Source: ZC4RG30 sp039800965
GTDB lineage: Bacteria > Pseudomonadota > Gammaproteobacteria > Steroidobacterales > Steroidobacteraceae
Length of the DNA: 11,824 nucleotides
NCBI GenBank assembly: GCA_039800965.1
Contig: JBDLPS010000075.1
Location: 1 to 11,824, forward strand
Direction: 5' to 3'
Positions 1-7,987 of the stretch are shown here, piece by piece; within the stretch, counting starts at the first letter, position 1; every line of letters begins with the position of its first letter. The position numbers and the translations under genes are program-made. The notes under the pieces are model-generated. The model was not told the DNA's origin, did no database searches, and saw only the letters and a list, made by a program, of their open reading frames with translations.

Positions 1-927
1 GACCAGGCCGATCTCCGAACGCACGGTCTTGTTGAAGTCGACCGGATCGATCGTCGAATGGATGTAGCGCTTGCCGTTCCCCTGCGGGAACTGGATCGCG
101 AAGCTGCTTTCCGTGAACGAGCAGCCGATGCCGAAGACGACATCCGCCCGCGACACGAAATGCCATACCTGGCCATTGATGCCATGGCCGCCCGAACCCA
201 GCGACAGCGGGTGGCGCTCGTTGAAGGCGCTCTTGCCCGGCAGCGTGGTGCTGACCGGCGCGCCCAGCAGCTCGGCGAGCTCCTGCAGTTCGGCATAGGC
301 GGCGGCCCAGTGCACGCCCTGGCCGGCGTGGATCACCAGGTGCTTCGCTTCGGCGAGGGCCTTGGCTGCCTTGACGACCATGTCCGGATCCGGCGCGGCC
401 TTGGTGGCGTAGACCGGCTGGTAGTCCAGCGGCTCCGGCACTTCGTCGTTGAAGGCATCGAGGGGAACCTCGACGACGACCGGCTGCGGGCGGCCGTTGC
501 GCAGCTGCGTGAAGGCGCGACGCATGACGTTCGGGGTCTCGGCACCGAGCAGGATCGGCTCGCAGTGCTTGGAGATGCCCTTCATCTGCAACGTGGAATT
601 GTAGTTGTAGGGCAGGTACATGTTCTTGCGGGCGTAGCCCTGGGGCACGACCAGTATGGGCACGGAGTCGGCGAAGGCCTGGGCGACGCCGCCATAGGCG
701 TTCTCGGCGCCGGGGCCGTGCTGCATGCAGAAGGCGCCGATGGTCTGGCCGCGGGTGAGGCGCGAGACGGCGTCGGCCATGTGCAGGCCGGTGCGCTCCT
801 GGCGGACGATGATCGTCCGGATGTCCTTCTTGGCGGCCGCGTCCAGCAGGGCGTTGCGGGGGTAGCCGAACAGGTAATTGACACCTTCGCGCTTAAGGAT
901 TTCGGCCATTGCCGCATCAGTTTTCAC
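1..927 (-). CDS. Thiamine-diphosphate-dependent enzyme, acetolactate synthase-like (partial, C-terminus outside window)
   Basis: The visible 309 residues hold the N-terminal pyrimidine-binding domain (about 1-170) and most of the central domain (about 190-309) of a ThDP enzyme; the pyrophosphate-binding domain with the GDG motif lies beyond the edge. Seen: GVNYLFGYP near residue 15, the catalytic-glutamate region IIVRQERTGLHMADA with Glu44, and a glycine-rich GSGGHGING stretch in the central domain. Members join or cleave C-C bonds next to a carbonyl. The RQERTGLHMAD variant is, from memory, typical of proteins annotated only as 'thiamine pyrophosphate-requiring', so the substrate is unknown and ilvB should not be assumed. 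The start is taken as GTG at 927 because GGAG lies 9 nt upstream (940-937). An in-frame ATG at 909 would cut into the fold, and one at 1008 would add a tail unlike the family and run through the candidate promoter. It is transcribed divergently from the exported cluster. Confidence 0.85.
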   Translation of the reverse strand, partial: MKTDAAMAEILKREGVNYLFGYPRNALLDAAAKKDIRTIIVRQERTGLHMADAVSRLTRGQTIGAFCMQHGPGAENAYGGVAQAFADSVPILVVPQGYARKNMYLPYNYNSTLQMKGISKHCEPILLGAETPNVMRRAFTQLRNGRPQPVVVEVPLDAFNDEVPEPLDYQPVYATKAAPDPDMVVKAAKALAEAKHLVIHAGQGVHWAAAYAELQELAELLGAPVSTTLPGKSAFNERHPLSLGSGGHGINGQVWHFVSRADVVFGIGCSFTESSFAIQFPQGNGKRYIHSTIDPVDFNKTVRSEIGLV

Positions 928-964
928 CAGCAGTCGCTCCAGCAGGGGTTGAGTCAGGGCGCGG

Positions 965-973
965 ATGATACCA
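965..973 (-). promoter_or_regulatory. Candidate extended -10 promoter for the ThDP enzyme gene
   Basis: Read on the minus strand the site is TGGTATCAT: a TG extension, one base, then TATCAT, which matches TATAAT at five of six positions. It lies about 38 nt upstream of the GTG start at 927 and would give a leader of roughly 30 nt containing the GGAG ribosome site. No good -35 box is visible, which is tolerated with an extended -10. This is a pattern match only. Confidence 0.4.
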
Positions 974-1073
974 ATCTTCGACAGCGCCCCGCGGGTGCAC
1001 TGCAACATGTGTGAAACTTATTGCCGCCGGCAGCATCTGACCGGTGTGGCCTGAGGGTGGGGGTTCTACGTCG

Positions 1074-2000
1074 ATGCCAATGCTGACCGACCGTCGTCGA
1101 TTCCTGGCCGGTGCGCTGGGGGCCGCCGGCCTCCTGGCCCTCCCGCCGCGCCCCTCGCGGGCCGCAACCTCGCCGAATCTGGCCTCTCGGGAGATCGCCC
1201 CCGGCGTTCGCTTCGTCACGGGTGCCGGGGCGAACGTGGTCGCCCTCGCAGGCTCCGATGGCCAGGTACTGGTCGACGGCGGCCTGGCGGCCCATTCCGG
1301 GGCGCTGCTGGCCCATCTGGGCGTGGCCCGCAGCCCCGTCCGGACGCTCATCAATACCCACTGGCACTGGAACCATACCGGCTCCAACGAGCGGCTCGGC
1401 AAGGCCGGGATTCCCATCGTCGCGCACGAGAACACCCGGCTGTGGATGCAACGGCCGATCGCCATTCCCTGGGAGCAGCGGGAGTACCCTCCCGTGCCGA
1501 CGAAGGCGTTGCCGACGAAGACTTTCTACACCAGTGGGTCGATGCAGTTCGGCTCGCACGACATCCGCTATGGCTACCTGGGCCAGGCGCACACGGACGG
1601 CGATATCTACGTCCACCTGCCGAATGCCAACGTGCTCGTCACGGGCGGCGTGCTGAACACCGCGCGCTGGCCTGTGATGGATTACGTGACCGGGGGCTGG
1701 ATCGGCGGGCTCGCCGAGGCCTGTCGCACGCTGCTGAAACTCTGCGACGACAAGACCGTCATCGCGCAGGGTTCGGGCGAGGTGGCAACGAAGGCGCAGC
1801 TGGCCGCACAGGCCGACATGCTGGACAAGCTGAAGGAAGACATCTGGCAGCTCATGCGCAAGGGCATGAGCGACAAGGACATCATCGCGGCAAAGCCGAC
1901 AGCGGCCTATGACGCCGCGCTCGGTGATCCGACGCAGTTCATCCAGAGTGCCTACAAGGGCCTGTGGGGGCATGTGCGTGAGCAGCGTGGCGTCGTCTGA
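1074..2000 (+). CDS. Tat-exported metallo-beta-lactamase-fold protein with degenerate metal site
   Basis: This 308-residue protein begins with a twin-arginine signal (RRRFLAG at residues 7-13, then a hydrophobic stretch and a possible cleavage near PSRAA). The MBL fold is recognised from NTHWHWNHTGSN (His96, His98, His101) and AHTDGD (His173). Ligands that normally build the second metal site are replaced: HxHxDH has Asn100 in place of Asp, the usual TGD is TGG (Gly192), and the usual PGHG is QGSG (Ser234). The three-histidine site is intact, so one metal could still bind; normal di-zinc hydrolysis is doubtful. It may be a mononuclear enzyme, a binding protein, or a subfamily with other chemistry. 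ATG 1074 follows a purine-rich GAGGGTGGGGG; GTG 1044 and ATG 1080 are in-frame alternatives. It is the first gene of the exported cluster, 13 nt before the di-heme gene. The substrate is unknown. Confidence 0.88.
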   Translation: MPMLTDRRRFLAGALGAAGLLALPPRPSRAATSPNLASREIAPGVRFVTGAGANVVALAGSDGQVLVDGGLAAHSGALLAHLGVARSPVRTLINTHWHWNHTGSNERLGKAGIPIVAHENTRLWMQRPIAIPWEQREYPPVPTKALPTKTFYTSGSMQFGSHDIRYGYLGQAHTDGDIYVHLPNANVLVTGGVLNTARWPVMDYVTGGWIGGLAEACRTLLKLCDDKTVIAQGSGEVATKAQLAAQADMLDKLKEDIWQLMRKGMSDKDIIAAKPTAAYDAALGDPTQFIQSAYKGLWGHVREQRGVV

Positions 2001-2013
2001 CCTAGGGCGCGTG

Positions 2014-4401
2014 ATGCGCCGGTCGATATTGCCGCTGCTTGTGCTGGCGGTGCCCCTGCCAGCCCTGGCGACGCCCGCTGCACCCGCGCCGCAGGCGCAG
2101 CTGCTCGAGCAGTACTGCAGCAAGTGCCACAACGCGACGGACTGGGCCGGTGGCCTTGCCTTCGACACCCTGTCGCTGGAACACGTGGGTGGAGACGGCA
2201 AGGTCTGGGAAGAGACCGTGCGCAAGATGCGCGGCCGTCTCATGCCGCCGCCGGGCGAGAAGCAGCCGCCGCAACAGTCCATGGACCAGTTCGTGTCCTG
2301 GATGGAAGGCAGGCTGGATGCCGAGGCCAGCGGGCGCGCCGATCCCGGCGCAGTCGGCCTGCATCGCATCAACCGCACGGAGTACGCGCGCGTGATGCGC
2401 GAGCTGTTCGATCTGCGGGTCAGTCCCGAAACGCTGCTGCCGAAGGACACCAAGAGCGACGGTTTCGACAATGTCGCGAACGTGTTGCGCGTGTCGCCCA
2501 CCTTCCTCGACCAGTACATCTCGGCGGCCCGTACGGTCAGCATGCTCGCGGTGGGTGACCCGAAGGCCCGCTCGGCAAGCCAGACCTATCGTGCGCCACC
2601 GTCGCGCCAGAACGCGTGGCAGGAAGGTTTTCCGCTGGGCAGTCGGGGCGGCATGGCCGTGGAGCACTGGTTCCCGGCGGACGGTGAATACGAATTCAAC
2701 CTGCGCGTGCCGGTCGGCGGCGGCTATGGCATGGGCCTGGCAGAGCAGCGCGTGGTGTTCCTGATCGATGGCCAGCGCGTGTTCGAGCAGCGCTTCGGCG
2801 GCGAGGAGGACGCGCGCAACGTCGACCAGCTGCAGGCGCCGGCGCAGGCGAAGATCAACGCCCGCTTCCAGAAGATCCGGCTGCCGGTGAAAGCCGGCCC
2901 GCGCCGGCTCGTGGTGACCTTCGTGGCATCGACGATGGCGGAGTCCGAGGCGCTGTTCACGCCCTTCGTGCCGGGCGGCGGCGACAGCTTCGCCCGCGTG
3001 TCGGCCATCGACATCACCGGGCCCTACAACGTGACGGGCCTCAGTGATACGCCAAGCCGCCGCAAGATCTTCAGCTGCCGTCCGGCCATCGAGTCGGAAG
3101 AGGCGCCCTGTGCGCGGTCGATCGTGGCGCGCATCGCGCGCGAGGCCTTCCGTCGTCCCGTGACGGATGCGGATCTTGCCGCGCCGCTGCGCTTCTACGA
3201 GGAAGGCCGCAGGCAGGGGGGATTCGAGAACGGCATCCAGACGGCGATCATGGCCATCCTGTCGAGCCCGAAGTTCCTCTACCGCATCGAGAATGCACCG
3301 GCCTCGGCGCGACCCGGCGATGTGTATGCGCTGGACGACCTCGCGGTGGCCTCCCGACTGGCCTTCTTCCTGTGGAGCCAGGGGCCGGACGACCGGCTGC
3401 TCGAACTGGCCGGCGCGGGCAAACTGCGGGAGCCGGTGACGCTCGCGGCGGAAGTGAAGCGCATGCTCGCCGATCGTCGCGCCGAATCGCTGGTCACGAA
3501 CTTCGCGAACCAGTGGCTCAACATCGAAGGTCTGGACAACGTCGATCCGGACGGCGCGCTGTTCCCGAACTTCGACGAGGACCTGCGACGGGCCTATCGT
3601 CGCGAGCTCGAGCTTTTCGTGGGCAGCGTGCTGCGCGACGATCGCCCGGTCACCGAGTTGCTGACCGCGGACTACAGCTTCCTGAACGAAAGGCTTGCCT
3701 TGCACTACGGCGTGCCCAACGTGCGGGGCGACCAGTTCCGCCGCGTGCAGCTCACCGACTCGAAGCGCTTCGGCCTGCTGGGCAAGGGCGCGATGCTGAT
3801 GTCCACGTCTTATGGCAACCGCACGGCCCCGGTATTGCGCGGCAACTGGATTCTGGAGCGCGTGCTAGGTACGCCGCCGGCCGCGCCGCCGCCGGGTGTC
3901 GAGGCGCTGAAGGAAAACCAGCCCGGGCAGAAGGCGATGACCGTGCGCGAGCGACTCGAGCTGCACCGCCAGAAGCCCTCCTGCAATGCCTGCCACGGGG
4001 TGATGGATCCGCTGGGCTTCGCGCTCGAGAACTTCGACGCGATCGGTGCCTGGCGCGAGAAGGATCGTGAATCGCTCGATGCCATCGATGGGTCGGCAGC
4101 GCTTGCCGGCGGACATCCGGTGAAGGGTCCGGATGAACTGCGTGCCTGGCTGGCCGCGCGCCCGCAGCAGTTCGCGCAGACGCTGACCGAGAAACTGATG
4201 ACCTTCGCGCTGGGCCGCGTCGTCGAGTGGCAGGACATGCCGCAGGTGCGGGCCGTCGTCCGCGACGCGGGGCGCGACGGCTACCGTTTCTCGTCACTCG
4301 TCGCCGGCATCGTGCGCAGCGATGCCTTCCTGAAATCGAAGCTGCCGCACGCCGCCACGGCACCGGCCACCGTTACCGCCCAGGCCGCAAGGCCTCAGTG
4401 A
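2014..4401 (+). CDS. Exported di-heme protein with DUF1587-DUF1595-DUF1592-DUF1588-DUF1585 domains
   Basis: This 795-residue protein starts with a Sec signal (MRRSILPLLVLAVPLPALA, cleavage near residue 19). In order: a cytochrome-c-like segment with CSKCH at 35-39; a DUF1587-like region from about 117 (HRINRTEYARVMRELFD); a beta-rich stretch, about 195-345, resembling a carbohydrate-binding module (FLIDGQRVFEQRF); DUF1595 from about 365; DUF1592 from about 438 (ALDDLAVASRLAFFLW); DUF1588 from about 585 (SYGNRTAPVLRGNWILE); a second heme motif CNACH at 657-661; and DUF1585 from about 702 to the end. This set is known from planctomycete and other bacterial cytochromes of unproven function. Two CxxCH motifs and the signal peptide imply covalent hemes in the periplasm and a redox role. 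ATG 2014 has AGGG 6 nt upstream; GTG 2011 is possible. Longer in-frame starts overlap the MBL gene and would bury the signal peptide. Confidence 0.9.
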   Translation: MRRSILPLLVLAVPLPALATPAAPAPQAQLLEQYCSKCHNATDWAGGLAFDTLSLEHVGGDGKVWEETVRKMRGRLMPPPGEKQPPQQSMDQFVSWMEGRLDAEASGRADPGAVGLHRINRTEYARVMRELFDLRVSPETLLPKDTKSDGFDNVANVLRVSPTFLDQYISAARTVSMLAVGDPKARSASQTYRAPPSRQNAWQEGFPLGSRGGMAVEHWFPADGEYEFNLRVPVGGGYGMGLAEQRVVFLIDGQRVFEQRFGGEEDARNVDQLQAPAQAKINARFQKIRLPVKAGPRRLVVTFVASTMAESEALFTPFVPGGGDSFARVSAIDITGPYNVTGLSDTPSRRKIFSCRPAIESEEAPCARSIVARIAREAFRRPVTDADLAAPLRFYEEGRRQGGFENGIQTAIMAILSSPKFLYRIENAPASARPGDVYALDDLAVASRLAFFLWSQGPDDRLLELAGAGKLREPVTLAAEVKRMLADRRAESLVTNFANQWLNIEGLDNVDPDGALFPNFDEDLRRAYRRELELFVGSVLRDDRPVTELLTADYSFLNERLALHYGVPNVRGDQFRRVQLTDSKRFGLLGKGAMLMSTSYGNRTAPVLRGNWILERVLGTPPAAPPPGVEALKENQPGQKAMTVRERLELHRQKPSCNACHGVMDPLGFALENFDAIGAWREKDRESLDAIDGSAALAGGHPVKGPDELRAWLAARPQQFAQTLTEKLMTFALGRVVEWQDMPQVRAVVRDAGRDGYRFSSLVAGIVRSDAFLKSKLPHAATAPATVTAQAARPQ

Positions 4402-4411
4402 GAGCACTGAC

Positions 4412-5731
4412 ATGTTCCTGACGAAGAAGTACCTGCCGCGTCGCAGCTTCCTGAAGGGGGCGGGCGTCGCCCTCGGCCTGCCGCTGCTCGACGCCATGAT
4501 CCCGGCACATACCGCGCTGGCGAAAACGGCCGCGGCCGCAAAGATGCGCCTCGGCTTCGTGTACTTCCCGCACGGCGCGATCATGGACAAGTGGACGCCG
4601 GCAACCGACGGTCCCGATTACGAGCTCTCGCCCATCCTCGAGCCGCTCAAGGCGTTCCGCAAGCAGGTCACCGTCGTCAGTGGCCTCGGCAACCGTCCCG
4701 CGCAGAGCGCCGCCGTGCACGCGATCGTGCCGGGTACCTGGCTGTCCTGCGTGCATCCGCGCGAGACGCACGAGGCCTTTGGTGGCGTGACGGTGGACCA
4801 GATGGCCGCAGCCAGGATCGGCCAGGAAACGCCGCTGCCCTCGCTCGAAGTCGCGACCGAGGCGCCCGGCGGTGGCGGTGCCTGCGACCGCGCCTATGGC
4901 TGCAGCTACTCGGGCACGATTTCCTTCCGCACGCCGACCACGCCGATGCCGATGGAGTACAACCCGCGCAGCCTGTTCCAGCGGCTGTTCGGCCGCGGCA
5001 ATTCGGCGGACGAACGCAAACTGCTCACGCAGCAGTACGCGAGCCTGCTCGACATGGTCGCCGACGAGGCGAAGGACCTGCAGCGGCAGCTCGGTGCAAG
5101 CGATCGCGCCGCGCTGGGCGATTACCTCGAGAGCGTGCGCGAGATCGAACGCCGCGTGCAGAAGGCGGGCAAGCAGGACCTGTCGAAGCTGAAGCTGCCG
5201 GACGTGCCGGTCGGCATCTCCGATGCCTTCCCCGACCAGATGAACCTGATGTTCGACATCATGGCGCTGGCCTGGCAGGCCGATCTCACGCGCGTGCAGA
5301 CCATGATGATGGCTGCGGAGGTCAGCAACATGACCTACAACCATATCGGCATCTCCGACGCCTTCCACCCGGTGTCGCACCACCAGAACGATCCGACGAA
5401 GAAGGACAAGCTGGTGCGCATCCAGCGCTGGCACACCGAGCAGTTCGCGAAGTTCGTCAAGAAGCTCGCCGACATGCCGGACGGCGAGGGCTCGGTGCTC
5501 GACCACTCGCTCATCGTCTACGGCAGCAACATGTCGAACAGCGACGCGCACAACCAGTTCCCGCTGCCGACGAGCCTTGTCGGCGGTGCCTGCGGCGCGA
5601 TGAAGCCGGGTCGCCATGTCCGCGTGCCGGACCATACGCCCCTGTCGAACCTGCTGCTGACGGTGCTGCACAAGTCCGGTGTCGATGCAGACGCGGTCGG
5701 CGACAGCAGCGGCACCATGACGGAGATCTGA
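4412..5731 (+). CDS. Tat-exported DUF1552 family protein
   Basis: This 439-residue protein has a near-perfect twin-arginine signal (PRRSFLKGAGVALGLPLLDA; arginines 10 and 11) and then one DUF1552 domain to the C-terminus. Family-like blocks visible are LGFVYFPHGAIMDKWTP, VTVVSGLGN, VTVDQMAAARIG, YSGTISFRTPTTPMPMEYNP, SVREIERRVQKAG, HHQNDPTKKDK and DHSLIVYGSNMSNSDAHNQ. Histidine and aspartate residues cluster in HPVSHHQND and SDAHN and could be metal ligands; that is inference. DUF1552 genes commonly sit beside DUF1592-type cytochromes, but no reaction has been established to my knowledge. Tat export implies folding, perhaps with a cofactor, before export. It starts 10 nt after the di-heme stop, with a GAGAG ribosome site overlapping that stop codon. 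Its own TGA overlaps the ATG of the ankyrin gene by one base, so the two are probably translationally coupled. Confidence 0.9.
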   Translation: MFLTKKYLPRRSFLKGAGVALGLPLLDAMIPAHTALAKTAAAAKMRLGFVYFPHGAIMDKWTPATDGPDYELSPILEPLKAFRKQVTVVSGLGNRPAQSAAVHAIVPGTWLSCVHPRETHEAFGGVTVDQMAAARIGQETPLPSLEVATEAPGGGGACDRAYGCSYSGTISFRTPTTPMPMEYNPRSLFQRLFGRGNSADERKLLTQQYASLLDMVADEAKDLQRQLGASDRAALGDYLESVREIERRVQKAGKQDLSKLKLPDVPVGISDAFPDQMNLMFDIMALAWQADLTRVQTMMMAAEVSNMTYNHIGISDAFHPVSHHQNDPTKKDKLVRIQRWHTEQFAKFVKKLADMPDGEGSVLDHSLIVYGSNMSNSDAHNQFPLPTSLVGGACGAMKPGRHVRVPDHTPLSNLLLTVLHKSGVDADAVGDSSGTMTEI

Positions 5732-7179
5732 TGCGCACGCTGCCTGCATTGCTGCTCGCCTGCATCGGCCTGGCGTCCTTGGCAGCTGCTGCCGACGCCG
5801 TGGCGCCACGCGATGCCGATGGCACGACGGCGCTGCACTGGGCGGTTCATCGCGACGACCTGGCCGCCGTCGATCGACTGATCAGGGCCGGTGCGGATGC
5901 GAAAGCCACGAACGACTTCGGCGCGACGCCGATGTCCGAGGCGGCCGTCGTCGGCAATCCCAAGGTGATCGCTGCCTTGCTGGCCGCGGGCGCCGATCCA
6001 GATTCGACGAACGAGCAGGGCCAGACGGCGCTGATGGTGCTGGCCCGCACGAGCAACGTGTCTGCGGCGACACTGCTGCTGCGCAAGGGTGCGAAGGTCA
6101 ACGCCACGGAAAAGCTGCGCGGCCAGACGGCGCTCATGTGGGCTGCGGCGGAGAGCCAGCCCGCGATGGTGCGCGCACTGCTGGCGGCAGGCGCCGATCC
6201 GAACCTGCGCACGACGGTGAACGAGAGCCAGCGCCAGGTCAGTGGCGAACCGCGCGCGCAGTACCGTCCTGCCGGCGGCTATACCGCGCTGATGTTCGCG
6301 GCTCGCCAGGGTTGCCTCGACTGCGTGAAGGCCCTGGTGGGCAAGGGCGCGAAGATCGACTACGCCGATCCGGAAGGCGTGACGCCGCTGATCCTGGCCG
6401 TGAACAACTTCTGGTTCGATACCGGCGCCTGGCTGCTTGATCATGGTGCCAACCCTAACATCTGGGACTGGTGGGGCCGCACCGCGCTGTACTGCGCGGT
6501 GGACCTCAATACGATCCCGCGTGGCGGTCGCGCGGACCTGCCGTCACTCGACAGGACCACCAGCCTGCAGATGATCGAGAAGCTGCTGAAGGCCGGGGCG
6601 AACCCGAACCTGCAATTGAAACTGCTGCCGCCGTATCGCGCGGTGGGCGCGGACCGTGGCGCGGACACGATGCTGAGCATCGGCACCACGCCGCTGATCC
6701 GTGCGGCCAAGGCGGGTGATGCACCGGCGATCAAGCTGCTGCTGGCCCATGGCGCGCTGCCGGACCTGCCGCAGCAGGGTGGCATCACGCCGCTGATGGC
6801 GGCTGCCGGCGTGGGCTCGACGAATATCGACACTCGCGGCTCGCTGAAGACGCAGGCGCAGGCCATCGCCAGCATCGAACTGCTGCTCGGCGCCGGTGCG
6901 GACATCAACCTGCAGGACAAGCAGGGGCGTGCGGCGCTGCATGGTGCGGCGTTCTGGGGTTGGGATGATGTCGTGAGCTCCCTTGCCTCGCACAAGGCGC
7001 GGCTGGACTTGATGGATGCCAAGGGGCTGACGCCGCGCGACCACGCGCTTGGCAAGGCGGGTGGCCAAGGTCGGGGCGGTCAGGGCGTGAGTGTCAATAC
7101 GGGAACTGCGAAGCTGCTTGAGGAATTGATGGCCGCGCCGCCACAAGCCGCACAACCCACGACTGCGGCGCTAGACTAG
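5731..7179 (+). CDS. Exported ankyrin-repeat protein
   Basis: This 482-residue protein has a Sec signal (MRTLPALLLACIGLASLAAA) followed by about ten ankyrin repeats from residue 28 to about 445. Repeat signatures include GTTALHWAVHRDDLAAVDRL, GQTALMWAAAESQPAMVRAL, GYTALMFAARQGCLDCVKAL, GTTPLIRAAKAGDAPAIKLL and GRAALHGAAFWGWDDV. The spacing is not uniform: longer inserts lie after repeat 4, within repeats 7 and 9, and between repeats 7 and 8, which suggests loops shaped for a specific partner. Ankyrin stacks bind proteins and are not catalytic, so a scaffold or chaperone role for the neighbouring exported proteins is inferred. ATG 5731 overlaps the DUF1552 stop (TGATG), with GGAG 5 nt upstream at 5722-5725. 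Upstream reading in this frame lies inside DUF1552 and is not coding. The C-terminal tail is glycine-rich, then alanine/proline-rich. Confidence 0.92.
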   Translation: MRTLPALLLACIGLASLAAAADAVAPRDADGTTALHWAVHRDDLAAVDRLIRAGADAKATNDFGATPMSEAAVVGNPKVIAALLAAGADPDSTNEQGQTALMVLARTSNVSAATLLLRKGAKVNATEKLRGQTALMWAAAESQPAMVRALLAAGADPNLRTTVNESQRQVSGEPRAQYRPAGGYTALMFAARQGCLDCVKALVGKGAKIDYADPEGVTPLILAVNNFWFDTGAWLLDHGANPNIWDWWGRTALYCAVDLNTIPRGGRADLPSLDRTTSLQMIEKLLKAGANPNLQLKLLPPYRAVGADRGADTMLSIGTTPLIRAAKAGDAPAIKLLLAHGALPDLPQQGGITPLMAAAGVGSTNIDTRGSLKTQAQAIASIELLLGAGADINLQDKQGRAALHGAAFWGWDDVVSSLASHKARLDLMDAKGLTPRDHALGKAGGQGRGGQGVSVNTGTAKLLEELMAAPPQAAQPTTAALD

Positions 7180-7225
7180 CCCCAGCAGCACGCCACGGTT
7201 GGCATGCATCCCGGAGAGCGATTGG

Positions 7226-7957
7226 ATGTCGGACAAGCGACTGGTATGGGACCTTCCCCTGCGAGCCTTCCACTGGCTCCTTTTCCTGAGCATCGTCGGC
7301 CTGTGGGGCACCGCGAAGGCGGATGCCGACTACATGGACTGGCTCACCAAGCACTTCGACGTGACCTGGATGCAGTGGCATTTCCGCATCGGCTATTTCG
7401 TCATCGGCCTGCTGCTGTTCCGCGTTGTCTGGGGCTTCATCGGGCCTAAGCACGCAAGGTTCGTGAACTTCATCCCGGGCCCGTCACGCGTGCTCAGCTA
7501 CCTCGGTGGCCTGTTCAAGCGGGACTCGGTGCCGACGGTCGGCCACAACCCGATCGGTGCGCTGATGGTGCTGGTGATTCTCGCGTCGGTCGGCCTGCAG
7601 GCCTTCACCGGCCTGTTCACTTCCGACGACATCATCTGGTCCGGCCCCTACAACAGCGTCGTCAGTGCGGCGCTGGCGGACAAGATGGGTGCGATCCACC
7701 ACGAGAACTACGAGATCCTGCTGGTGATCGTCGCTCTGCACATCGCCGCGATCGTCTATTACGCCGTGTGGAAGCGTCAGCGGCTGGTGCCACCGATGGT
7801 CACCGGCTACAAGGACGCCAGACTCGTGCCGGAACATGAGGCGATCAAGAGCTCGGAGCTGCTGAAGGCGCTCATCGTGGGGCTGGTCTGCGCAGGCGCC
7901 GTCACGGTGCTCGTGCAGAAGGCGCCGGAGCCACCGACGACTGCGTCGTTCGACTGA
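7226..7957 (+). CDS. Cytochrome b561 family membrane protein
   Basis: This 243-residue inner-membrane di-heme b cytochrome of the bacterial b561/hydrogenase-cytochrome type probably passes electrons between the quinone pool and a c-type cytochrome. Seen: VWDLPLRAFHW with His16 at the start of the first helix, QWHFRIGYFVIGLLLFRVVW with His52, GHNPIGALMVLVILASVGLQ, TGLFTSDDI, and VALHIAAIVYYAVWKR with His172. His16, His52, His172 and one of His107/158/159 are candidate heme ligands. There are four core membrane helices, plus a fifth hydrophobic segment near residues 215-235 that is atypical for the core domain. ATG 7226 has GGAG 9 nt upstream; TTG 7199 is less likely. It lies 46 nt after the ankyrin gene with no terminator seen between, so cotranscription is possible. 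A convergent cytochrome c' gene downstream is a plausible redox partner. Confidence 0.92.
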   Translation: MSDKRLVWDLPLRAFHWLLFLSIVGLWGTAKADADYMDWLTKHFDVTWMQWHFRIGYFVIGLLLFRVVWGFIGPKHARFVNFIPGPSRVLSYLGGLFKRDSVPTVGHNPIGALMVLVILASVGLQAFTGLFTSDDIIWSGPYNSVVSAALADKMGAIHHENYEILLVIVALHIAAIVYYAVWKRQRLVPPMVTGYKDARLVPEHEAIKSSELLKALIVGLVCAGAVTVLVQKAPEPPTTASFD

Positions 7958-7987
7958 GGCGCCCTGAGGCGGCTGTCGCCGCAAAAG

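Noticed and set aside
58..1014. Plus-strand open frame opposite the ThDP enzyme (318 codons)
   Set aside because: The minus strand encodes a recognisable ThDP enzyme across the same bases; the plus frame shows no motif and has no ribosome site.
954..2543. Long minus-strand open frame opposite the MBL gene (529 codons)
   Set aside because: It runs across the antisense of two real genes and the intergenic region, with no recognisable domain or ribosome site.
2002..3705. Long minus-strand open frame opposite the di-heme gene (567 codons)
   Set aside because: Composition is Arg/His-rich and low in family-like motifs, and it lies antisense to a gene with clear domains; GC-rich coding DNA routinely leaves such frames open.
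4591..5730. Upstream extension of the ankyrin reading frame across DUF1552
   Set aside because: Frame is open only because of high GC; the signal peptide and ribosome site place the start at 5731.
4373..5809. Minus-strand open frame opposite DUF1552 (478 codons)
   Set aside because: Shadow frame of the DUF1552 gene; Arg/His-rich, no motif.
5731..7179. Direct DNA repeats within the ankyrin gene
   Set aside because: The repetition is at protein level only; DNA of the repeats has diverged, so no recent tandem duplication is supported.
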